A DNA stretch of 43,859 nt from a virus. A program made the position numbers and the translations under genes. The DNA is taken from IMG/VR virus record IMGVR_UViG_3300009684_000054, positions 1-43,859 of that record. One strand, given 5' to 3'. Under the pieces are notes generated by a model. It was not told the DNA's origin. It saw only the letters and a program-made list of their open reading frames with translations, and ran no database searches. Shown here one piece after another: positions 5,893 through 11,618 of the stretch (position 1 is its first letter; each line of letters starts with the position of its first letter).

Positions 5893-5944
5893 TGAGGGGA
5901 GTCACACGATTCCCCTTGACAACCTCAATAACCACCTGTATAAT
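5893..5944 (+). promoter_or_regulatory. Perfect-consensus promoter overlapped by a palindrome
   Basis: TTGACA at 5916-5921, a 17-bp spacer and TATAAT at 5939-5944: both hexamers are full consensus. The bases before and into the -35 box form an inverted repeat (AGGGGA at about 5896-5901 with TCCCCT at 5911-5916, flanked by GTTG and CAAC). It could be the end-hairpin of the DUF932 transcript or an operator. There is no T-run after it, so a simple intrinsic terminator is unlikely. It drives 5977 and the genes after it. Confidence 0.8.
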
Positions 5945-5976
5945 AGCTAATGTAGCTCTGAAAATAAAAGGAATAT

Positions 5977-6585
5977 ATGATGATTGACTTCACCAAAGAG
6001 ATCAAAGGTATCACTTCGTGGACTGTTCTAGGTGAAATGCCCACGGGTAAAGGTCCTATCGTGCGAGCTTTAAAAGAACAATATAACACCGAAGGTCATG
6101 GTGTGTATCAATTGATCGAAGCTAGCCATATTTCAAAAAATATCGACAACAAAAGTTTTGTTGATCCTGATATTGGTTATACTGGTATGAGTGCTAACAT
6201 TTTCAATAGGGCAGGTCAAATCAAGACCGGCGCCCACAATGCTGGTAAGATGGTTTACCAGAAATTCAAAAGCCCGTTGACAGAAGTTTATATTCGGTAT
6301 ATTTTTTGTGAACCTTCGAAAGAGAAATTGATTGAAGATTCCATTCACAAAGAGTCACTCATCAAATACAAATACAAGTTTAAATGGCGTGAGGCTAGTG
6401 GCGGTATTGATGGTATTTCTACTCGCATTCAAGCAGATCTTGATAAAGTAGAAAATCCTGCTGAAATCATCAACATCATCAAAAAAGCAGAAGAACGTTG
6501 GGCTGAAATCACTCTTTCAGCAGCTAAAAGTGGCACCACTTCATTTCGAGACCTTGTAGATGAATACTTCACCGAAGACGAGTAA
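5977..6585 (+). CDS. Possible GIY-YIG-fold protein
   Basis: A 202-residue protein. The segment with GVYQLIEAS, then DIGYTGMSANIFNRAGQIKTGAHN has the order of a GIY-YIG domain: a GIY-like GVY, an IGYTG strand corresponding to YIG, then S-x-N-I..R and a His. The spacer between the two strands (about 20 residues) is longer than usual. A Glu in the later helix (HKESLIKYKY) could be catalytic. The C-terminal 60 residues are helical (PAEIINIIKKAEERWAEI). The assignment is by eye and tentative; it may be an inactive or diverged member. It starts the unit driven by the promoter at 5916. Confidence 0.5.
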   Translation: MMIDFTKEIKGITSWTVLGEMPTGKGPIVRALKEQYNTEGHGVYQLIEASHISKNIDNKSFVDPDIGYTGMSANIFNRAGQIKTGAHNAGKMVYQKFKSPLTEVYIRYIFCEPSKEKLIEDSIHKESLIKYKYKFKWREASGGIDGISTRIQADLDKVENPAEIINIIKKAEERWAEITLSAAKSGTTSFRDLVDEYFTEDE

Positions 6586-6586
6586 T

Positions 6587-6649
6587 ATGTGTCCCCCATG
6601 TAATCACGACTGTAATCAGGGCAGAGATTGTCCGGCGAGGAAGAAATGA
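6587..6649 (+). CDS. 20-residue Cys-rich CNQGRDCP peptide
   Basis: A 20-codon frame from ATG 6587 to TGA 6647-6649: MCPPCNHDCNQGRDCP followed by a basic ARKK tail. Very short proteins with a CNxxCNQGRxC core recur in phages and enterobacteria, from my memory of annotated genomes. Four Cys residues in CxxC/CxxxxxC spacing could bind a metal. It begins one base after the stop of the gene at 5977, and its stop is interlocked with the next start (ATGA at 6646-6649). That coupling and the conserved motif argue that it is real despite its size. Confidence 0.6.
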   Translation: MCPPCNHDCNQGRDCPARKK

Positions 6650-7116
6650 ACATCAAACATCATCCACACTTCAACACTATGATCATCAGCAAACACTTCT
6701 CTCAGAAGGATGATGTTCCTCTCGAATATGTTTGCACTTCTGCACCAAACAAAAACGCAGATTATGCTGCAGATATCTTCTATCGTGATACACCTCATCC
6801 TGACTATGGTAATCGCTACCTTGGCGTTTATCGCAATGGCGACAATCAAGTTATGATCACAAACTGTGATACGATTGAAGATCTTACATTCAGTATGATT
6901 GAAGGACCTGATGGATGGGAATACTCACAGCATCGTCATGATTATCGTCAAGTAGGTCGAACTGCTATTGATGGTGGTCGTTCATATGTTAGATTGATCG
7001 GTGATATTCACGCTAAGGTTAAGGTCATGAAAGTCAAAAACGGGGTGTTTGAGGAAAGCAGGGAATATAAAGTCATCGGCACCACAGAAGTAGGTGGAGT
7101 AACCATTGAGTCTTGA
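6646..7116 (+). CDS. Conserved phage protein, unknown function
   Basis: A 156-residue protein. I choose ATG 6646 over an upstream in-frame TTG at 6628 because GAGGAA at 6637-6642 precedes it and the stop of the 20-residue peptide interlocks with it. The sequence is mostly beta-like and polar: ADYAADIFYRDTPHPDYGNR, LGVYRNGDNQVMITNCD and a C-terminal KVIGTTEVGGVTIES. No catalytic motif is recognised. It is the third gene in the unit from the 5916 promoter. Confidence 0.65.
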   Translation: MNIKHHPHFNTMIISKHFSQKDDVPLEYVCTSAPNKNADYAADIFYRDTPHPDYGNRYLGVYRNGDNQVMITNCDTIEDLTFSMIEGPDGWEYSQHRHDYRQVGRTAIDGGRSYVRLIGDIHAKVKVMKVKNGVFEESREYKVIGTTEVGGVTIES

Positions 7117-7136
7117 AAAAACTGGAGAATTAATAG

Positions 7137-7361
7137 ATGTCAGCTCTACCTAAAGAATATATGGAACAACTCAAACGCACGATGGCTCCTATTGATCGTC
7201 ATATCATGCTATGTGACAATGAAGAAGAGATTCTCATGTTCGGGACTGTCATGTTGTCAAAAGCAAAAACTATTCTTCAGTGTCAACTAGGTAAGGATGC
7301 AACTGCTGACATTCTTTTATCTCTTTCTAAGAAGGTTCGAGAAGAAAAAGATGAGCGTTGA
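7137..7361 (+). CDS. Small helical phage protein, unknown function
   Basis: A 74-residue, mainly helical protein (PKEYMEQLKRTMAPIDRHIM; EEILMFGTVMLSKAKTILQC). The ATG at 7137 has GGAG about nine bases upstream. Its last bases overlap the next start at 7351. The pattern of two amphipathic helices with a conserved-looking DRHIMLCDNEEE turn is reminiscent of small phage proteins of unknown role. No function is assigned. Confidence 0.6.
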   Translation: MSALPKEYMEQLKRTMAPIDRHIMLCDNEEEILMFGTVMLSKAKTILQCQLGKDATADILLSLSKKVREEKDER

Positions 7362-7662
7362 AGATTTCTATGAAGAAGAAAGTGTTCTTGCAGTAACGAG
7401 GATTCCTCAAGAGATTGAAGTGTGGCGACGGATTAAATTGTCCGTCGCTGCATATGCTTACGAGTTCTGTGACAACTCAATCATGACTGATGCAGAATTT
7501 GACGAGATGTGTAAATCAATCAATCCGTTGATCAAAACAGGTAATAAATTGATGGATAAGTTCTTCAAAGAGAAGTTTGATCCTTCAACTGGTCAATGGA
7601 TTCATCAACATCCAGAACTAGATAAGATCAAATATCTTTATGAAACCTATTACAATAAATAA
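7351..7662 (+). CDS. Small protein resembling the Ia domain of NAD-dependent DNA ligase
   Basis: A 103-residue protein; the ATG at 7351 (just before MSVEDFYEEE) is preferred over an earlier in-frame ATG at 7297 that would overlap the previous gene by 65 bases. The middle segment RRIKLSVAAYAYEFCDNSIM, then TDAEFDEM, resembles the NAD-binding Ia domain of bacterial LigA (helix, Y-x-Y, then I-S/T-DAE-F/Y-D). There is no adenylation domain after it. The end has FDPSTGQWIHQHPELDK. Stand-alone proteins with this segment occur in many phages, from memory; whether they bind NAD is not known to me. Confidence 0.6.
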   Translation: MSVEDFYEEESVLAVTRIPQEIEVWRRIKLSVAAYAYEFCDNSIMTDAEFDEMCKSINPLIKTGNKLMDKFFKEKFDPSTGQWIHQHPELDKIKYLYETYYNK

Positions 7663-7686
7663 TAGGTAATTTGAAAGGAGACTACA

Positions 7687-7893
7687 ATGTTCCTACAATA
7701 CTGGATGCTAGGTATTCTTATTATCCTTACAGGTCTTTGGGCAGAATACAGAAATCGTGTAGGTTTTAGATCAGGAGTCTCTGTAGGTATGGAAAAAACC
7801 TTATGGACCCTAAAAGAAAAAAATATTATTGATATTGATTCTAAAGGGAAAATCTTACCTAAATTTAAGCAGGAGATATTGGATGTCAGATAA
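7687..7893 (+). CDS. Small membrane protein, unknown function
   Basis: A 68-residue protein whose ATG follows the leader GTAATTTGAAAGGAGACTACA, a strong ribosome binding site like that of the gene at 1516. The N-terminus (LQYWMLGILIILTGLWAEY) is a single membrane helix, and the remainder is a soluble polar tail (MEKTLWTLKEKNIIDIDSKG). It probably anchors a short cytoplasmic domain. Its 3' end overlaps the next gene by 11 bases. Confidence 0.6.
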   Translation: MFLQYWMLGILIILTGLWAEYRNRVGFRSGVSVGMEKTLWTLKEKNIIDIDSKGKILPKFKQEILDVR

Positions 7894-8065
7894 CCCAGCA
7901 AACACCATTACCGTTGAATCTACTTATACCCAATTGCCATGGGATCAATCTAAGTACTCACAACGAGAATGGGATAGGGTTGTTGGTATCGGGTCTGTTC
8001 CTGCAGAATATAAGAAGAAAAAATACACGATACATGATCTAGTAAGATTGTATGATCGCGGCTGA
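7883..8065 (+). CDS. Small phage protein, unknown function
   Basis: A 60-residue protein from ATG 7883, preceded by AGGAGAT at 7871-7877. An earlier in-frame ATG at 7829 would overlap the previous gene much more. It has a polar N-terminus (NPANTITVESTYTQLPWDQS) and a basic C-terminal end (EYKKKKYTIHDLVRLYDRG). No motif is recognised. Confidence 0.55.
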   Translation: MSDNPANTITVESTYTQLPWDQSKYSQREWDRVVGIGSVPAEYKKKKYTIHDLVRLYDRG

Positions 8066-8086
8066 ATAATTTTAAATGGAGATATA

Positions 8087-8722
8087 ATGACTATAGAATT
8101 AGAACTTAGAGATTGTGGATTTGAAAACGTTGAAAAACTTTACTGGATTAAAGGTGATACTGGCGCATGGTCAGGACCCCTTGATGATTGGAATGAAGGT
8201 ATTGAAGATTTCTTATCTCATGTGAGCAATTTTGGGACTGTTGTGCAAGCAGGCGGATGTTGCGGAATGTATCCTCGATTCTATAAGAATCACTTTAATA
8301 AAGTAATTACATTCGAACCGAACAAAGACAATTATATTTGTTTGTCGAAGAATTGTGAGAACACTGATATTGTTCATTACAATAAAGCATTAGGTTCAGA
8401 AATCACTACAGCAACGATGAGTTATGCTCGTCCGGGTGGCGATAATATGAATGTCGGAATGCATCGTGTAAACGAATCCGTTCCAGGAGAAATCGAAGTT
8501 ACGACTGTCGATAGTTTAAAACTTAAATCCCTCGATCTATTACATCTTGATCTTGAAGGATCTGAAGAAGATGCACTGATGGGTGCCATTCAAACTATTA
8601 CTCGCTATTGGCCTGTTATTATCACTGAACGAGCAAATGGTGACAGTTTGCTAAAACTTTTAGGATATGAATGCGTCAAGACAATGCGTATGGATAGCAT
8701 CTTCGTGAAAAAGTTTTGGTGA
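8087..8722 (+). CDS. FkbM-type SAM-dependent methyltransferase
   Basis: A 211-residue protein with the class I methyltransferase layout of the FkbM family. The SAM-binding strand-loop is VVQAGGCCGMYPRFY (residues of about 52-66), the acidic strand end that contacts the ribose is VITFEPNKDNYICL, and the family-typical LLHLDLEGSEEDALMGA block is followed by PVIITE. The first Gly-rich loop has QAGGCCG in place of the common DVGANxG. Members usually O-methylate sugars or small molecules; a phage copy could alter host surface glycans or a phage component, which is inference. It is the last gene before the tmRNA promoter. Confidence 0.82.
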   Translation: MTIELELRDCGFENVEKLYWIKGDTGAWSGPLDDWNEGIEDFLSHVSNFGTVVQAGGCCGMYPRFYKNHFNKVITFEPNKDNYICLSKNCENTDIVHYNKALGSEITTATMSYARPGGDNMNVGMHRVNESVPGEIEVTTVDSLKLKSLDLLHLDLEGSEEDALMGAIQTITRYWPVIITERANGDSLLKLLGYECVKTMRMDSIFVKKFW

Positions 8723-8738
8723 TACGACACAATAGTTA

Positions 8739-8767
8739 TTGACATTATGTGTATCAGATGATATACA
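8739..8767 (+). promoter_or_regulatory. Sigma70-type promoter of the tmRNA gene
   Basis: TTGACA at 8739-8744, a 17-bp spacer and TATACA at 8762-8767. A start about seven bases downstream would begin the transcript about 20 bases before the P2 strand of the acceptor piece, so the promoter is correctly placed for the permuted tmRNA precursor. Confidence 0.85.
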
Positions 8768-8835
8768 TATAGATGTAGTGATGATATTCACTGAACACGT
8801 TCTGGACTCGGGGGCGGTACCCGACGACTCCACCA

Positions 8836-8909
8836 CAGATACATTGGTCACCATAGTCGGAACAAATATGGTGTAATAGGTTTCTCCGAACACCCAATGT
8901 ATCTTTGCT
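8836..8909 (+). other. Intervening segment removed from the tmRNA precursor
   Basis: This 74-base stretch separates the CCA end from the mature 5' G. Its ends pair perfectly over 11 bp (8837-8847 with 8894-8904), and inside CACCAT (8849-8854) pairs with ATGGTG (8868-8873). In bacteria with permuted tmRNA this loop is excised by RNases to give two separate pieces; the structure here supports the same processing, which is inferred. Confidence 0.85.
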
Positions 8910-8993
8910 GGGGTCGAAATAGGATCGACAGGCGTACTAGGCAGGATGGAGCTACCCGGCGAAAGCTCGGTTAACGCAATAAAATCAAGAAAT

Positions 8994-9038
8994 GCAAATG
9001 AAAATTTCGCACCGGTAGCTTACGCTCTAGCAGCATAA
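8994..9038 (+). other. tmRNA tag reading frame, ANENFAPVAYALAA
   Basis: From resume codon GCA (8994-8996) the frame reads ANENFAPVAYALAA and stops at TAA 9036-9038. With the charged Ala the added tag is A-ANENFAPVAYALAA. The ANxNFA beginning fits alphaproteobacterial tags, and the C-terminal ALAA is the degron read by ClpXP/ClpAP. There is no start codon, as expected. Segments on both sides are complementary in three colinear blocks (CTAGG, TGGAGC and TACCC at 8937-8957 with GGGTA, GCTCCA and CCTAG at 9046-9064), which would close the loop around the tag. An alternative pairing GAGCT/AGCTC (8949-8953, 8964-8968) could be pseudoknot PK1. Confidence 0.9.
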
Positions 9039-9106
9039 TCTACCTGGGTATGGGCTCCACCTAGAAACAGAACGGGCCTTCACACGTAACATAATAGGAT
9101 GAAATG

Positions 9107-9469
9107 ATGAAAACTTTTCTTTTGACTGCTACTGCAGTTTTGGCACTTACTGCTGGTTCAGCTTTTGCAGTTGACCTAGGCAAGAGCAACTTTCAGTTTA
9201 ATAACGATCTAGTTGTTGAATACGATACAAAAGCTGAATTGTGGACTACAACTAATACTCCCGAACTTCGCTTTATTCCAGTTGAAGGTCTTTCAGTTTA
9301 TGTCAGCACTGACGTTGACTTGCAAGATGTAAACTTCGCAGGAGCAGAAGTTGGTGTCGAATACTACCCAGACATCGCAAAGCTAGATTTGGTCACTTAT
9401 GTGAAATCTACTTCTGATGCAGATTTCAACTTTGACGGCGCAATCGTTGGCGCTGAATTGAAGTTCTAA
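9107..9469 (+). CDS. Exported beta-rich protein, unknown function
   Basis: A 120-residue protein with a classical Sec signal peptide: MKT, a hydrophobic core (FLLTATAVLALTAGSAFA) and a likely cut after AFA. ATG 9104 is an alternative start. The mature part is acidic and alternates hydrophobic and polar residues (FQFNNDLVVEYDTKAELW, LRFIPVEGLSVYVSTDV, AEVGVEYYP, AIVGAELKF) as in the strands of a small outer-membrane barrel, ending in an aromatic (KF) as porin-like proteins do. It might be a periplasmic or outer-membrane protein that changes the host envelope. It begins about 32 bases after the tmRNA with only a weak ribosome binding site (AGGA), perhaps reading through from the same promoter. 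Confidence 0.7.
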   Translation: MKTFLLTATAVLALTAGSAFAVDLGKSNFQFNNDLVVEYDTKAELWTTTNTPELRFIPVEGLSVYVSTDVDLQDVNFAGAEVGVEYYPDIAKLDLVTYVKSTSDADFNFDGAIVGAELKF

Positions 9470-9487
9470 TCTAGAGGAACCAGGTCT

Positions 9488-9676
9488 GTGAAAATTATCA
9501 TCGAAGAAACTATCGTGAAAGCAGCAGCCGCTAAAAGCGGACCTGGTTCGACCTTCCATAAAATATTGATTGACGGTGCAAAATTCTCAAGGGCAGGATT
9601 GACACCTAAGTACATCTATGATGATATATTAGAGATGATAGAAGTCACTTTTGACGAAAAACGAAAAATGAATTGA
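9488..9676 (+). CDS. Small phage protein, unknown function
   Basis: A 62-residue protein starting at GTG 9488 with AGAGGAA about 11 bases upstream. It is basic at the N-terminus (IIIEETIVKAAAAKSGPG) and acidic at the C-terminus (YIYDDILEMIEVTFDE). The GPGSTFHKILIDG segment has no catalytic match that I recognise. It is eight bases upstream of the next gene, in the run leading to gp33. Confidence 0.5.
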   Translation: MKIIIEETIVKAAAAKSGPGSTFHKILIDGAKFSRAGLTPKYIYDDILEMIEVTFDEKRKMN

Positions 9677-9683
9677 GGGCACT

Positions 9684-10094
9684 ATGACATTTGATGAATG
9701 GTTTAAACTAAACAAAGATATGTTGAAATCTGCGTATGATGCGGGTTTCCAAGAAGGATCTAAACAACCTGTTCCTTTAACTGTTACGACAGTTCCGACA
9801 CCGCCATATGTTAAATATCCCACGGCAGCAAATCCCAGACCTGATGATCCGTTCAAACGAACTCACGAAGCAACATGGCCTAATATCAAGTCATGCTCGA
9901 AATGCGGGATTAATTTGTCGGGTGTTATGGGTTATGTTTGTTATGATCTACAATGTCCGACACAGATGAGAATCACTTCAGGCGGCGGATTTACTCTTAG
10001 CGGCGTAGCACATTCAAGTGGTAGTATTGGTGCTGTAGGCAGTGATAGATATAGTGATACTTGTGGTTATACTAATTGTAAGGATAAAAAATAA
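9684..10094 (+). CDS. Protein with a possible zinc knuckle
   Basis: A 136-residue protein with a polar N-terminal part (residues 1-60, proline-rich around 29-56) and a Cys cluster at C71, C74, C86 and C91 (SCSKCG ... YVCYDLQC). A C-terminal pair is C127/C132. The spacing (CxxC, then CxxxxC) fits a small zinc-binding ribbon or treble-clef-like site. The stretch between (TSGGGFTLSGVAHSSGSIG) is Gly/Ser-rich and flexible. The function is unknown. It ends directly against the TTG start of the next gene. Confidence 0.6.
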   Translation: MTFDEWFKLNKDMLKSAYDAGFQEGSKQPVPLTVTTVPTPPYVKYPTAANPRPDDPFKRTHEATWPNIKSCSKCGINLSGVMGYVCYDLQCPTQMRITSGGGFTLSGVAHSSGSIGAVGSDRYSDTCGYTNCKDKK

Positions 10095-10682
10095 TTGCGT
10101 GTATATATCGGACCGTATCGGTATCGTTGGGTCAGCGCTATTCATCACAAATATATGAATTGGAAATACGATCATGATTGGTGCAATAGTCATAATGGGT
10201 TTGAGCGTTTTCTTGAAAAACTAGAATACTTTTTGCAAACTATTTACAATGCAACTATCAATCAAATCCTTGATGGTCGTAAAGATCAAAAGGTAAAAGT
10301 TCGCATTGACAATTATGATGTATGGGGTATGGATGATACCCTCGCATTGATCGTTGATCCTATGTTGAAGTTGCTTAAAGAGAATAAGCATGGATCGCCA
10401 TATGTTGACAATGCTGATGTTCCAGAAGAACTTCGCCATCCAGTCACTGATGATCCTGATCATGATGATACTATTCACAAGCGTTGGGATTGGGTTCTCA
10501 ATGAAATGATATGGGCGTTTGAACAAAAAGCACGTCCGGGTGGGTGGGAATCTGACTTCTATAACTTTGGTCCTAACGGCAATTACATTAGTTCAGATTC
10601 CGAAGGTGTGCAGAAGCATCAGAATCGTATGAGCAATGGTTTTCGACTATTTGGTCGCTATTACGAGGCATTGTGGGACTGA
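10095..10682 (+). CDS. Conserved phage protein of unknown function
   Basis: A 195-residue protein that begins with TTG at 10095, the base after the previous stop, with AAGGAT about nine bases upstream. The sequence has the conserved-looking blocks VKVRIDNYDVWGMDDTLALI, VDPMLKLLKENKHGSPYVDN, HKRWDWVLNEMIWAFEQKA and QNRMSNGFRLFGRYYEALWD. I recall similar proteins (with the VRIDNYDVW..DHTLA and HGSP..D blocks) in many T4-like and jumbo phages, where they are annotated as hypothetical. The His, Asp and Trp-rich conserved residues suggest an enzyme or a metal site, but nothing is proven. It ends in an overlap with gp33 (TGATG). Confidence 0.75.
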   Translation: MRVYIGPYRYRWVSAIHHKYMNWKYDHDWCNSHNGFERFLEKLEYFLQTIYNATINQILDGRKDQKVKVRIDNYDVWGMDDTLALIVDPMLKLLKENKHGSPYVDNADVPEELRHPVTDDPDHDDTIHKRWDWVLNEMIWAFEQKARPGGWESDFYNFGPNGNYISSDSEGVQKHQNRMSNGFRLFGRYYEALWD

Positions 10683-10912
10683 TGAAAGCACCTATGCAGT
10701 TTAACTCGACACTTGTTGAGGAAGTAGAATTCATTGTTAAAAATCGCAAGATTGAATACATGGATGCTGTTATTATGTGGTGTGAAATGAACAATCATGA
10801 AATTGAGTTTGCAGGTGATCTTATTCGTCGTCATGCAGTTCTTAAATCTAAAATTCAGTTAGAAGCAGAAAACCTCAACTTCATGCGAAAGAGTTCTCGG
10901 TTACCTATATGA
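10682..10912 (+). CDS. 33: gp33-like late promoter transcription accessory protein
   Basis: A 76-residue protein. ATG 10682 overlaps the upstream stop (TGATG); a GTG at 10673 in frame is possible. The family is recognised from the helical layout and motifs: EEVEFIVKNRKIEYMDAVIM, EMNNHEIEFAGDLIRRHAVLKSKI and a C-terminal ENLNFMRKSSRLPI, which ends in the short hydrophobic patch that contacts the RNA polymerase flap in T4. gp33 links the sliding-clamp-activated late transcription machinery to host RNA polymerase. Placement 33-59-32, as in T4, supports the call. Its 3' end overlaps gp59 by four bases (ATGA). Confidence 0.85.
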   Translation: MKAPMQFNSTLVEEVEFIVKNRKIEYMDAVIMWCEMNNHEIEFAGDLIRRHAVLKSKIQLEAENLNFMRKSSRLPI

Positions 10913-11493
10913 GTACAGCATACGATGTTTTCAAAGATTACATTGCGCTGAAGAATCATTTCACAACCAAATCATACGACTACTTCAAATATCAAGGTAA
11001 ATCTCGATCAATTACACCCGAGAAATACAATCAAAGAAAAGACAAAGTTTTCTTCATGAAGTTGGCAAAACATAGGGATCCTAAACATTTCCTCGTTGCC
11101 AACTTCATTGAAGGAGATACATGGATTGGTTCGCTTGCATATAATGAACAAGCGCAAAACACATATACCAATTGGTTAAAGCGAACACAATCGCTTACCT
11201 ATATTTTCCAGAACGAAATAGAACAACTTAACGATGAGTTCAATTCGAATTTCATCGTTGAAGAAGGGCAACACCCAAACGCTTTAAAACTGTATCTGCG
11301 AAAAGAAATATCAATCGAAACACTCGTCATTCTTATTGATGTTGTTAGATGTTTTTCGCATTGGCAAAGGCATATGAGTGAAGACATTGTATGGAAAGAG
11401 TTGTCTCATAAATTAATGAAATACAAACCTTTCCTACAATATGATAGGGCAAAATGCAAAAAGATTTTGCTTGATCATTTCAAAACTGCATGA
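10909..11493 (+). CDS. 59: gp59-like helicase loader
   Basis: A 194-residue protein, near the length of T4 gp59 (217). It begins TAYDVFKDYIALKNHFTTKS, followed by YDYFKYQGKS, EKYNQRKDKVFFMKLAKH and GDTWIGSLAYNEQAQ, which parallels the T4 YxLYLxIKxHx...YDxIKYN...RRDKYFFQKL...AWIGD pattern. gp59 is known to load gp41 helicase onto gp32-covered forks and junctions. Translation is coupled to gp33 by an ATGA overlap, and it is followed by gp32, so the T4 replication-recombination cassette order is preserved. Confidence 0.88.
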   Translation: MSTAYDVFKDYIALKNHFTTKSYDYFKYQGKSRSITPEKYNQRKDKVFFMKLAKHRDPKHFLVANFIEGDTWIGSLAYNEQAQNTYTNWLKRTQSLTYIFQNEIEQLNDEFNSNFIVEEGQHPNALKLYLRKEISIETLVILIDVVRCFSHWQRHMSEDIVWKELSHKLMKYKPFLQYDRAKCKKILLDHFKTA

Positions 11494-11570
11494 TACAATG
11501 CATATATAATGTATCGTTTATGACGCACAAACCGGTGTTATGATCATTAATGCGACATCTTCGATACATT
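11492..11570 (+). promoter_or_regulatory. gp32 leader with inverted repeats
   Basis: GATACA and TGTATC (11492-11497 and 11510-11515) form a short palindrome over a TATAAT (11505-11510). AATGTATCG (11508-11516) is exactly complementary to CGATACATT (11562-11570), 45 bases later. T4 gp32 represses its own translation by binding a leader structure; a comparable role for this leader is inferred. The -35 match to TATAAT is poor, so I do not call a sigma70 promoter. Confidence 0.5.
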
Positions 11571-11618
11571 AAATACAAAACATACAAACATTTTATACAA
11601 ATTATACGGAGAATACAT

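Larger units (their letters stand above)
8795..9075 (+). ncRNA. ssrA: Circularly permuted two-piece tmRNA (alphaproteobacterial type)
   Basis: tmRNA rescues stalled ribosomes and tags the nascent chain. The gene is permuted: the 3' (acceptor) half comes first. The T arm TCGGG-GGCGGTA-CCCGA (8808-8824), acceptor strand CGACTCC (8825-8831), discriminator A and encoded CCA (8833-8835) precede a spacer. The mature 5' end GGGGTCG (8910-8916) then follows and pairs with CGACTCC as seven base pairs, including the G3-U pair used by alanyl-tRNA synthetase. The D-loop-like AGGATCGACAGG matches the conserved tmRNA 5' domain. The spacer is bridged by an 11-bp helix (8837-8847 with 8894-8904). CAG (8929-8931) and CGT (8933-8935) can pair with CTG (8802-8804) and ACG (8797-8799) as helix P2. 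The tag frame is at 8994-9038. The outer ends are approximate. Confidence 0.93.

Noticed and set aside
8808-8835. Tail of an ordinary tRNA (T arm and CCA)
   Set aside because: No anticodon arm precedes it; the matching acceptor strand lies 75 bases downstream, as in a permuted tmRNA.
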